Shown: positions 1 through 5,289 of the stretch, in pieces
Layout of the letters: the number at the start of each line of letters is the position of its first letter
How positions within the stretch are numbered: position 1 is the stretch's first letter
Assembly (NCBI GenBank): GCA_035620375.1
Contig: DASPGX010000001.1
Coordinates: forward strand, 1 to 10,038
Direction: 5' to 3'
Length of the DNA stretch: 10,038 bases
DNA from: DASPGX01 sp035620375
GTDB taxonomy: Bacteria; Patescibacteriota; Minisyncoccia; 2-02-FULL-40-12; GWA2-44-9
Notes under the pieces: generated by a model
Told to the model about the DNA's origin: nothing
Database searches by the model: none
What the model saw: only the letters and a program-made list of their open reading frames with translations
Program-made: the position numbers and the translations under genes

Positions 1-1004
1 GAAATCAGAATGTTCGGCGTCAGGTTCACGCCTTCGATGATGATATTGCCGTACTTCGCCGCTTCCGCCGCGTTGAAGAGCTGGTGATTCTGCGCTGAGC
101 CGGGAAGCGGCACGATAATCATCGGTTTGCCGACCCACGCCAGTTCCGCGAGCAGGTTGGCGCCCGCACGCGTGACGGCGACATCGCACGCCGCGTACGC
201 CGCCGCGAGCTGCTTTTCATCCAGGAACGGATACACGCGGTACTGCGCCTTGACCGCTTCGGCATATTCGCCGGCGCCCTCGGCCAGGATTTTCTGCGCC
301 TGCTCGTTCACGGCCGCATAGTTCTTCTCCCCGCACAGATGGATAAGCTGATAGCCGTCCTGAACCATCTGCACCAGACCCTCCAGAATGACCTTATTGA
401 GCTGGTCGGCGCCCTGACTCCCGCCGATAATCAGGACGGTCCGCTTGTCAGGACTCAGACCGAACGCCGTGCGCGAAGCGCCGGCGTCCATGCCTCCCAA
501 CCCCGGCCGGACCGGATTGCCGACCAGAACGGTCGGATACGGCGCGAATGCGCCGGCCGCCTTCTCATACGCCGTGAACACTACTTTTGCATGCTTTGCC
601 AGGGAACGGTTCGCGAGACCGGGAACGGAATCCGACTCATGCAAATACACCGGAATGGCGTACAAGCGGGCAACCAGAACCGGCATGATGGAGGTGTATC
701 CCCCCTTCGCGAACACGGCGTCGGGCATGTACCAGAAAAGTTTCCATAGAGCCTCCGCCAAAGCGAACGGAAGCTTCAGCAGCGCGAGCGGGTCAGGCGC
801 GCCTTCATACTTGCGGAGTTTCGGTGCGATGATGGTGGAATACGGCAGACCGTATTCTTTGGCCGCCCGCGGTACGAACGAACCGTCCCCCATCAGCTTT
901 ACCTGCACATCGGGACGGTGATGCTTGAGCGCGTGCGCGACGGAAACCAACGGAAAGACGTGTCCGCCGGAACCCCCTCCTACGAGCAGCACCCTGAATG
1001 CCAT
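1..1004 (-). CDS. murG: MurG: UDP-GlcNAc:lipid I N-acetylglucosaminyltransferase (3' end cut by window)
   Basis: MurG transfers GlcNAc from UDP-GlcNAc to lipid I to make lipid II, on the inner face of the cytoplasmic membrane, in peptidoglycan synthesis. I translated the minus strand from ATG at 1004 and found no stop down to position 1, so about 334 residues are visible and the C-terminus is missing (the family is usually 350-375 residues). Visible family hallmarks are the N-terminal glycine loop LLVGGGSGGH with FPLVSVAHAL, a KGGYTS segment, HESDSVPGLANR (the usual HEQNxxPGxxNR site), VGNPVRPG, GGSQGA, and the sugar-nucleotide region RAGANLLAELAWVGKP followed by IIVPLP and a HQLFNA box. The start is fixed because the next upstream in-frame ATG (1020) meets a stop within four codons. 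There is no Shine-Dalgarno sequence; a -10-like box lies just upstream. It is divergent from the small plus-strand pair at 1092. Confidence 0.95.
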   Translation of the reverse strand, partial: MAFRVLLVGGGSGGHVFPLVSVAHALKHHRPDVQVKLMGDGSFVPRAAKEYGLPYSTIIAPKLRKYEGAPDPLALLKLPFALAEALWKLFWYMPDAVFAKGGYTSIMPVLVARLYAIPVYLHESDSVPGLANRSLAKHAKVVFTAYEKAAGAFAPYPTVLVGNPVRPGLGGMDAGASRTAFGLSPDKRTVLIIGGSQGADQLNKVILEGLVQMVQDGYQLIHLCGEKNYAAVNEQAQKILAEGAGEYAEAVKAQYRVYPFLDEKQLAAAYAACDVAVTRAGANLLAELAWVGKPMIIVPLPGSAQNHQLFNAAEAAKYGNIIIEGVNLTPNILI

Positions 1005-1019
1005 GGGGTCATTGTAGCA
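1005..1019 (-). promoter_or_regulatory. Extended -10 promoter of murG giving a leaderless start
   Basis: On the minus strand the sequence TGC-TACAAT (1019-1011) matches an extended -10 element. Counting the last base of the hexamer as -7 puts +1 at 1004, exactly the A of the murG ATG. I see no good -35 at the usual distance and no Shine-Dalgarno sequence, which fits an extended -10 promoter driving a leaderless mRNA. This is inferred from sequence only. Confidence 0.5.
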
Positions 1020-1036
1020 TGGACATCTTGTCCGTG
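1018..1036. repeat. Inverted repeat between murG and the divergent small genes
   Basis: CATGGACA-TCT-TGTCCGTG is an inverted repeat with 7 of 8 arm positions paired (perfect inner arms GGACA/TGTCC, 3-base centre). It directly abuts the extended -10 of murG and lies in the 87-base gap between divergent genes, where an operator could sit. A second short inverted repeat, ACGAT-TGTCC-ATCGT, lies at 1052-1066. Both are short enough to arise by chance. Confidence 0.3.
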
Positions 1037-1091
1037 CCCAAAGAACATGCCACGATTGTCCATCGTTTGACCTTTCGCAAAGGAGGTTCCT

Positions 1092-1385
1092 ATGCAGGAG
1101 CCCGAGAACATCACCAATGCTCCGGAGCACGTTCCTGGCCGGCTCATCGTCACCTTCAAGTCCATCATGAATCCCAAGTCGCGCAACGAGCTCCTCAAGA
1201 GCATCGGGGCGGAGATTCAGTGGACTACCGACGATCCCGCCGTGTTCGTCATCCGTGTACGGCCGGGTACTGAAGAAAATGTCCTGAACGTACTCCGCGG
1301 TGCGCCGGGAGTACAGAGCGCCCAGCACATCATCATCGCCACCCCGCTCGGCGAACCGGCTGCCGACAGCCGAGACGATGCCTGA
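1092..1385 (+). CDS. Small standalone subtilase-propeptide (inhibitor I9-like) domain protein, first of tandem pair
   Basis: This 97-residue protein starts at ATG 1092 behind a near-ideal Shine-Dalgarno sequence (AAAGGAGG, 1079-1086). Residues 13-85 have the pattern of the prodomain found before subtilisin-like catalytic domains (inhibitor I9 / fervidolysin-propeptide type): a VPGRLIVTF strand, a helix ending LLKSIGAEI, a strand FVIRVRPGTEENV, then VLRGAPGVQSAQ. It has no signal peptide, no membrane segment, no cysteine and no protease domain, so as encoded it is a free cytoplasmic domain. In the family such domains fold the cognate protease and inhibit its active site; acting in trans here is inference. 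The next gene encodes a diverged copy and overlaps it by 8 bases, implying co-translation. No convincing plus-strand promoter was found. A distant non-inhibitor use of the same fold is possible. Confidence 0.8.
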   Translation: MQEPENITNAPEHVPGRLIVTFKSIMNPKSRNELLKSIGAEIQWTTDDPAVFVIRVRPGTEENVLNVLRGAPGVQSAQHIIIATPLGEPAADSRDDA

Positions 1386-1620
1386 AGCAGCGTCTTACCG
1401 TCCGGGCGAGGTCATCGTGCAGTTCGCCGAGGACATATCCGGGACCGCGCGTCTGCGGATAATCGCCGAGCTCGGTCATGCCGTCCTCAGCGAATTCCGT
1501 AACCTGGACATGTTTCTCGTTTCGGTTCCCGTGGGTGAAGAAGGCCGTAACGTCGCGCGCTACAACGCGCGCCCCGAGGTTTTGTTCGCTGATCTGAACT
1601 ATATGGGCGAGCTGACGTGA
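1378..1620 (+). CDS. Small standalone subtilase-propeptide (inhibitor I9-like) domain protein, second of tandem pair
   Basis: This 80-residue protein starts at ATG 1378 inside the end of the previous gene; ATGCCTGA holds both start and stop, so translation is probably coupled. A longer frame begins at 1300, but the domain begins right after 1378. The protein is almost entirely one prodomain: YRPGEVIVQF, a helix ending in IIAELGHAVL, MFLVSVPVGEEG, then RPEVLFADLNYMGEL. That is the classic ending of subtilase propeptides (PEVxxAxxNY). It is closer to the family consensus than the first copy, and the two share PG-xx-IV-x-F, a central glycine, V/RPxGxE and P/GxVxxA positions, indicating an old duplication. 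There is no signal peptide and no cysteine. The gene ends 15 bases before a terminator stem, so it is complete and not the remnant of a cut protease. Confidence 0.82.
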   Translation: MPEAASYRPGEVIVQFAEDISGTARLRIIAELGHAVLSEFRNLDMFLVSVPVGEEGRNVARYNARPEVLFADLNYMGELT

Positions 1621-1629
1621 CGGGACGTA

Positions 1630-1914
1630 TCAGAGCGCTCCTTCCCGGCGGAGGAGCGTTTTCTTTTTTGCCGCGCCCCACGCGTAGCCGCCCACGGAGC
1701 CGTCCGAACGGACGACGCGGTGGCACGGCACCTTCGTGATGGGGAACGGATTGCAGTTCATGAGATTGCCGACGGCCCGGGCGGCGCGCGGCCTGCCCGC
1801 TTTGGCGGCAACCTGGGCGTAGGTCAACGTCCTGCCGCGCGGAATACGCGAAACGACCGCGTACACGCGGCGGGCGAACGGAGTCATCTGGGATTTTTCG
1901 TCCGTTTCTGTCAT
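1630..1914 (-). CDS. Single-domain alkylguanine-DNA methyltransferase-like protein (MGMT family)
   Basis: This 94-residue protein is the C-terminal DNA-binding/active-site domain of O6-alkylguanine-DNA alkyltransferases. MTPFARRVYAVVSRIP opens the helical domain. GRTLTYAQVAAKAGRPRAARAVGN is the helix-turn-helix with the family's RAVGxxMxxNP run. KVPCHRVV carries PCHR at residues 63-66 with the acceptor cysteine C64, followed by GGYAWG. The N-terminal domain of full-length Ogt/Ada/MGMT is missing. The size is that of alkyltransferase-like (ATL) proteins, but classical ATLs have Trp in place of this Cys, so direct transfer of alkyl groups remains possible. I chose ATG 1914 because the domain begins about ten residues later. 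ATG 1989, three bases after the PolX stop, would add a 25-residue Arg/Pro-rich extension and cannot be excluded. The gene follows PolX and probably shares its transcript, which suggests DNA repair. Confidence 0.85.
   Translation of the reverse strand: MTETDEKSQMTPFARRVYAVVSRIPRGRTLTYAQVAAKAGRPRAARAVGNLMNCNPFPITKVPCHRVVRSDGSVGGYAWGAAKKKTLLRREGAL
1635..1668 (+). terminator. Intrinsic terminator of the I9-like pair, inside the 3' end of the convergent gene
   Basis: Stem CGCTCCT (1636-1642) pairs perfectly with AGGAGCG (1652-1658) around a 9-base loop and is followed by TTTTCTTTTTT (1659-1669). The T-tract lies on the plus-strand side only, so it ends transcripts from 1092-1620. The whole element sits within the last codons of the methyltransferase-like gene on the other strand. 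Confidence 0.85.
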
Positions 1915-1992
1915 GATGGCTTCGGCGGCCTTCGTAGGCCGTCGGCCCCTCCCGGGGGTGCGCCGCGGCGACACACGGCGGGGGGCCATTTT
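1915..1992 (-). other. GC-rich spacer between PolX and the methyltransferase-like gene
   Basis: These 78 bases are extremely G+C-rich and full of short self-complementary runs, such as GGCCGTCGGCC and CGCCGCGGCG. They lack a T-tract, so this is not an intrinsic terminator. They are either an untranslated structured spacer or code for the 25-residue basic extension that ATG 1989 would add to the methyltransferase-like protein. Confidence 0.4.
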
Positions 1993-3708
1993 CTATTTAA
2001 GTAATTCCCGCATCCGTCGCCAGGGACGGGTGTTGATGATGTCCGAACGCTCCGCCCATCCGCGCCGCGCCTGCGCGATGCCGTACCGGAGATATGCATA
2101 CTGGCCGGTGTCGTGCGCATCGCTGTCGATACAGAGCCTGACACCCAACTCCACCGCTTTGCGGATATACTCGTCCCGCAGGTCCAGCCGCCCCGGGTCG
2201 CCGTCGACCTCCAGCACGGTTCCCGTGCGCCTGGCGGCGGTGAGCACGTCGTGGATACGGAGATTGATGGGCGGCCGGTGGTTGATTTTCCGTCCGGTCG
2301 GGTGGAACAGAACGTCAGCATGCGGATTCTCCATTGCACGGATGACCCGCTCGGTCTGCGTTTTTTCCGGTAGGTCAAAATGCGAGTGCACTGAAACGCC
2401 GACCACATCCAGTTCGGCGAGCGCGTCGTCCGGCAAATCCAGCGTGCCGTCCTTGAGGATATCGCATTCGGAACCCTTCAGAATCTTCAGCTTCGGAAAC
2501 TTCTTCTGGACGCGGTCGATTTCCGCCATCTGCTTGCGGAGCTTTTTCGCATCAAGGCCACCCGTCATCGCCAGATTCTTCGTGTGGTCGGTGATGGCGA
2601 TGTACTCCAGTCCCGCATCCTGCGCCGCCTTCGCCATCTGTTCAACCGAATGCTGTCCGTCCGTCCAGTCCGTCTGTACCTGCAGGTCACCCCTGAGGTC
2701 GCCGTATCCGACGAGCTTGGGCAAGGCGCGTTTGGACGCCGCTTCAATCTCCCCGCTGTCAGTGCGGATTTCCGGCGGAATCCACTGCATGCCGAGCTTC
2801 GCATACACCTCCTCCTCGGTTTTCCCCGCCACCATCCGCTTTCCCCTGAACAGGCCGAAATCGTCCAGCATGTATCCCTTACGCTTCGCGATGGTGCGCA
2901 GGTGGATGTTGTGCTGCTTGTTTCCGGTCCACGCGATGAGCGTCGCACCCCACCCTTCTTCGGGAAGGACCCAGAGATCGGCATCGCGGCCCATTTTCAG
3001 GCGCACAAGCACGTTATGCTCGCCGTGTTTGTAGACGCTCCTGACTTCCGGCATCGTCGCAAATTTCTGCAGAACCGATTCGGCGTCTTCGGCGCTTGCG
3101 ACGAGGTCCAGGTCGCCGACCGTCTCCTGCATCCGCCGGACGGAACCCCCGGGCACGCAGCGACGCACCCCGCTCCATGACGAGATGCGCTCGCACAACG
3201 ACAGCGCCACAGGCTCAATATCCGCCAGAAGCGCGCGCTCGCCGGTTTCTTTCAGATAGCCGATTGCCCGCAAAACCTTGTCCTGGTATTTCTTGCCCAG
3301 GCCCTTCACGCCGGCGAGTTTGCCCGCCTTGGCCGCCTTCTCCAGTTGTCCGCGGGTCCTGATGCCCAGTTTTTTGTAGAGCAGCACGAGTGTCTTGGGC
3401 CCGACGCCCTCAATCTCCACGATTTCTTCAATGTCCACCGGCAGCTTCTTTTTCGCCTTCGTGTATTCGGCGACGCTGCCGGACTTGATGTATTCCTCGA
3501 TGCGCTCCGCGATGCCCGGACCCACGCCGGGAATCGCTTCCAGCCCCTTCATGCCGTCACGTTCGTAGATGTCGTCCACGCCCTCCTGGAGGTCGCCGAC
3601 GGCCTGTGCCGCGCGCTCAAAGGCCCGCGGTTTGTACGGAATGTTCTGTATGGCGAACAGGACCGAGAGCTCGAACAGGATGGTCGCGAGTTCCTGATTG
3701 GACGTCAT
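1993..3708 (-). CDS. polX: DNA polymerase/3'-5' exonuclease PolX (Pol beta-like core plus PHP domain)
   Basis: This 571-residue protein has the usual bacterial/archaeal PolX length. PolX fills short gaps in base-excision repair, and its PHP domain gives 3'-5' exonuclease or end processing. Domains in order: an N-terminal 8-kDa-like region with helix-hairpin-helix motifs (GVGPGIAERI 61-70, GVGPKTLVLL 101-110, GLGKK 136-140), and the nucleotidyltransferase core GGSVRR at 187-192 with GDLD at 198-201 (D199, D201) and D244 as the likely third metal ligand. TGNKQHNIHLR at 261-271 matches the family's thumb motif. The PHP domain starts at about 340. PHP ligand positions kept are D374/H375, E414, H441, H469 and D530/H532. 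The first motif, normally an HxH, reads QVQ (343-345), so two histidine ligands are absent. The start overlaps the MFS stop as ATGA and has no Shine-Dalgarno sequence, which implies translational coupling. Confidence 0.95.
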   Translation of the reverse strand: MTSNQELATILFELSVLFAIQNIPYKPRAFERAAQAVGDLQEGVDDIYERDGMKGLEAIPGVGPGIAERIEEYIKSGSVAEYTKAKKKLPVDIEEIVEIEGVGPKTLVLLYKKLGIRTRGQLEKAAKAGKLAGVKGLGKKYQDKVLRAIGYLKETGERALLADIEPVALSLCERISSWSGVRRCVPGGSVRRMQETVGDLDLVASAEDAESVLQKFATMPEVRSVYKHGEHNVLVRLKMGRDADLWVLPEEGWGATLIAWTGNKQHNIHLRTIAKRKGYMLDDFGLFRGKRMVAGKTEEEVYAKLGMQWIPPEIRTDSGEIEAASKRALPKLVGYGDLRGDLQVQTDWTDGQHSVEQMAKAAQDAGLEYIAITDHTKNLAMTGGLDAKKLRKQMAEIDRVQKKFPKLKILKGSECDILKDGTLDLPDDALAELDVVGVSVHSHFDLPEKTQTERVIRAMENPHADVLFHPTGRKINHRPPINLRIHDVLTAARRTGTVLEVDGDPGRLDLRDEYIRKAVELGVRLCIDSDAHDTGQYAYLRYGIAQARRGWAERSDIINTRPWRRMRELLK

Positions 3709-4325
3709 GTCGCCCGGTCGGGCTGCGCCCGCACACGGTTGCGCGAGACGTGCCCCTTGAGGTCCTTGAACATCTTTATCTGGACCGTGGCGCCGACAAG
3801 CGCGAGAAGGCCGCCCAGCAGGAACACGGCGTCAAAGCCGATGCGGTCCGCGAGAAATCCGCCGAGCGCCGCGGCACCGGCCCCGCTGATGCCGATGGCG
3901 ACCGATTCCAGCGACCACTCTACGTTTTCACGCATTTTATCGATATGCCGAGTAAAGATGGCGAACCACGGGGGGACCGCGAGCGCGGCACCGAGGCCGA
4001 CCAACGCCTGAATGAAATAGATATGCATCGTCGTTTCGGCGAACAGGTAGAGGAACGGCGTGACGGCGATGGTATAACTCCCGATGACCATGGAATAGAA
4101 ATCGTCGAATTCGCCGTGATTGCGGTCCAGCCACCGCGCGATGGGAATTTGCAGAGAAACCTTGAACACCTGCGTGATAGCAGCCGCGTACCCCACGACC
4201 GCGATGGAACCGCCGACGATGCGGTCGGCGACGAAAATGGCGAACACCGGGCCGAACAGCGAGAGCCCGGAATTGATGACGAAGTCCGACGTGATAAGGA
4301 CGCGGATGGCGTGATTGATGCGCAT
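3705..4325 (-). CDS. Six-helix MFS-like membrane protein (half-length transporter)
   Basis: This 206-residue protein has about six hydrophobic helices (roughly residues 7-33, 38-62, 78-96, 101-124, 143-160, 165-185) and a short charged C-terminal tail. The loop after helix 2, ARWLDRNHGEFDDF, sits where MFS proteins carry motif A, and the GxxxxxxGGFLADRIG run around helix 5 is also MFS-like. Standard MFS transporters have twelve helices, so this is one half. It would need to dimerise to form a normal transporter, or it does something else; the substrate is unknown. It is not obviously truncated, because the stop overlaps the PolX start by ATGA and the reading frame is tidy. ATG 4325 was chosen because it opens directly into helix 1. 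An extended -10 box lies 11 bases upstream and there is no properly spaced Shine-Dalgarno sequence. Confidence 0.8.
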   Translation of the reverse strand: MRINHAIRVLITSDFVINSGLSLFGPVFAIFVADRIVGGSIAVVGYAAAITQVFKVSLQIPIARWLDRNHGEFDDFYSMVIGSYTIAVTPFLYLFAETTMHIYFIQALVGLGAALAVPPWFAIFTRHIDKMRENVEWSLESVAIGISGAGAAALGGFLADRIGFDAVFLLGGLLALVGATVQIKMFKDLKGHVSRNRVRAQPDRAT

Positions 4326-4345
4326 ACTCTTTGCTCATTATATCA
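4326..4345 (-). promoter_or_regulatory. Extended -10 promoter of the MFS-polX unit, very short leader
   Basis: TGA-TATAAT on the minus strand (4345-4337) is a perfect extended -10. The predicted +1 is about 4330, leaving about 5 untranslated bases before ATG 4325. No clear -35 is seen at 16-18 bases. It is the only promoter-like sequence visible ahead of the MFS-PolX pair, and probably also serves the methyltransferase-like gene. Confidence 0.6.
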
Positions 4346-4415
4346 AACCCTGACACCGCGATGATATTCGTTGTGCACGTTACCGGGAATCCATTGGTAC
4401 TCCCTCGCCTGAATG

Positions 4416-4445
4416 CTCGGGACGATTTTCACCGAGAGAAAATCG
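4416..4445. repeat. Perfect 8-bp hairpin with possible pseudoknot, in the 168-base gap
   Basis: CGATTTTC (4423-4430) and GAAAATCG (4438-4445) pair perfectly around the 7-base loop ACCGAGA. The loop segment CCGAG (4432-4436) is also complementary to CTCGG just outside the stem (4416-4420), so an H-type pseudoknot or an alternative stem could form. It abuts the T-tract of the neighbouring terminator. No gene was seen in the 4326-4493 gap. Confidence 0.5.
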
Positions 4446-4491
4446 AAAAAGCCCCGCGGCGCCGTTGAGGACGGCTGCCTGCGGGGGCTTT
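4446..4491 (-). terminator. Intrinsic terminator of the 237-residue unknown gene
   Basis: On the minus strand AAAGCCCC (4491-4484) pairs with GGGGCTTT (4455-4448), extended inward by GC pairs past a bulge, with an inner GCCGT/ACGGC stem. TTTTT follows (4450-4446), then CGATTTTC. It begins two bases after the stop codon of the 4494-5207 gene and clearly ends that transcript. Confidence 0.85.
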
Positions 4492-4493
4492 CG

Positions 4494-5207
4494 CTATACG
4501 GTTTCGGGCGGAGTCAGCGCGAGCCAGCCGACCAGCAGATGATGCGCGCGGCCGGCCAATTCACGGATGACCCAGGACCGGAACCGGCGGGTCCATCCCT
4601 GTACCGAATCCCCGTCCCAGACCCACAGTTCGTGGCGGTGGAACCTGAACGGCTTCACCGGTTCTACGATGGGCGTAACGCCGAGCGCCCAGATTACCGA
4701 CACGGCACGCGTAACCATCGCCGGATGCGCAACTTCCAACGGCCGTGAGCATCCGCGCTTGTGCATGCACTCACGCGAGAGGAGCTTCACATGCCGGGTC
4801 GCGAAGTACCCCTCGCGCGGCGGCCAGACGATGTCGAGCAGTTCACGGTGGTCATAATACCATGCGGGATCCTCGTCCCAGATGGCGTACATGACCTCCC
4901 ACTGACCGATGAGCGCGATGCGCCGCTCACGGACCGCACGCTTGCAGTATCTCGCGATGGCGCGGTTGGACTTCCCGGGATCGAAGCCACGGTACGCCAG
5001 CAGGGTAAACGCCTGCCAGTCGTCCATGTCGACCTCGGTCCTCAGCCGGTACAGCGTTGCGCCAAGCTCATCGTCGGAAAGAGAATTCCGTCCGAAAGCC
5101 TGGGCGTATACGCAATCCGCATCTTCCCGTTTTCCGAAAGCCGGAACCGCGGGAATGAACGGAAACCAGTAGCACACCCAGAACCACATGAGCTTCAGAA
5201 CGTGCAT
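4494..5207 (-). CDS. Trp-rich protein of unknown function, distantly DUF218/YdcF-like
   Basis: I do not recognise this 237-residue protein with certainty. It begins with a hydrophobic stretch (residues 5-24, FWVCYWFPFIPAVPAF) that could be a membrane anchor or signal-like segment. The rest is soluble-looking and rich in Trp (14 residues). Distinctive segments are YAQAFGRNSLSDDELG (34-49), GKSNRAIARYCKRA (78-91), IGQWEVMYAI (100-109), WPPREGYFATR (128-138), HPAMVTRAVSVIWALGV (161-177) and SVQGWTRRFRSWVIRE (201-216). The order of a nucleotide-fold-like first half, an H-x-x-M-x-x-RA-x(5)-LG segment and a C-terminal W/RE helix resembles DUF218/YdcF proteins; this is a weak inference. The start is supported by a strong Shine-Dalgarno AAAGGAGG five bases before ATG 5207. 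The gene is monocistronic, with its own promoter and terminator. Confidence 0.8.
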   Translation of the reverse strand: MHVLKLMWFWVCYWFPFIPAVPAFGKREDADCVYAQAFGRNSLSDDELGATLYRLRTEVDMDDWQAFTLLAYRGFDPGKSNRAIARYCKRAVRERRIALIGQWEVMYAIWDEDPAWYYDHRELLDIVWPPREGYFATRHVKLLSRECMHKRGCSRPLEVAHPAMVTRAVSVIWALGVTPIVEPVKPFRFHRHELWVWDGDSVQGWTRRFRSWVIRELAGRAHHLLVGWLALTPPETV

Positions 5208-5241
5208 TCTTTCCTCCTTTCCCGGTTGTCAACGATAATAA

Positions 5242-5270
5242 ATTATACCACATTTCTGTGGTATTTTCAA
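5242..5270 (-). promoter_or_regulatory. Near-consensus sigma-70 promoter with a perfect palindrome in the spacer
   Basis: On the minus strand TTGAAA (5270-5265), a 17-base spacer and TATAAT (5247-5242) form an almost ideal promoter, with an extended TGG before the -10. The predicted start is near 5235, giving a leader of about 28 bases with AAAGGAGG before ATG 5207. The palindrome ATACCACA-TTTC-TGTGGTAT (5245-5264, plus-strand reading, 8-bp perfect arms) fills the spacer and overlaps the -10. A repressor bound there would block the promoter. A short GTTG-T-CAAC repeat lies at 5225-5233 in the leader. Confidence 0.85.
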
Positions 5271-5289
5271 TCTCCCGGATCCGGCGCGC

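Noticed and set aside
980..1204. 74-codon minus-strand frame crossing the murG start and the first I9-like gene
   Set aside because: It overlaps two better supported genes on both sides and has no family resemblance.
1378..1385. Programmed frameshift joining the two I9-like genes
   Set aside because: No slippery sequence is seen; re-initiation at the overlapping ATG explains the arrangement more simply.
1913..3034. Long plus-strand open frame (373 codons) opposite polX
   Set aside because: It is antisense to an unmistakable PolX, and its translation is Arg/Ser-rich without motifs, the usual product of reading a GC-rich gene backwards.
3346..4364. Plus-strand open frames of 221 and 252 codons opposite polX and the MFS gene
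   Set aside because: They lie antisense to well-supported genes, show shadow-type composition and have no ribosome-binding site.
5275..5284. CCGGATCCGG palindrome between the subtilase stop and the next promoter
   Set aside because: It is only ten bases with no loop or T-tract, so it cannot be a terminator, and in GC-rich DNA such a palindrome is unremarkable.
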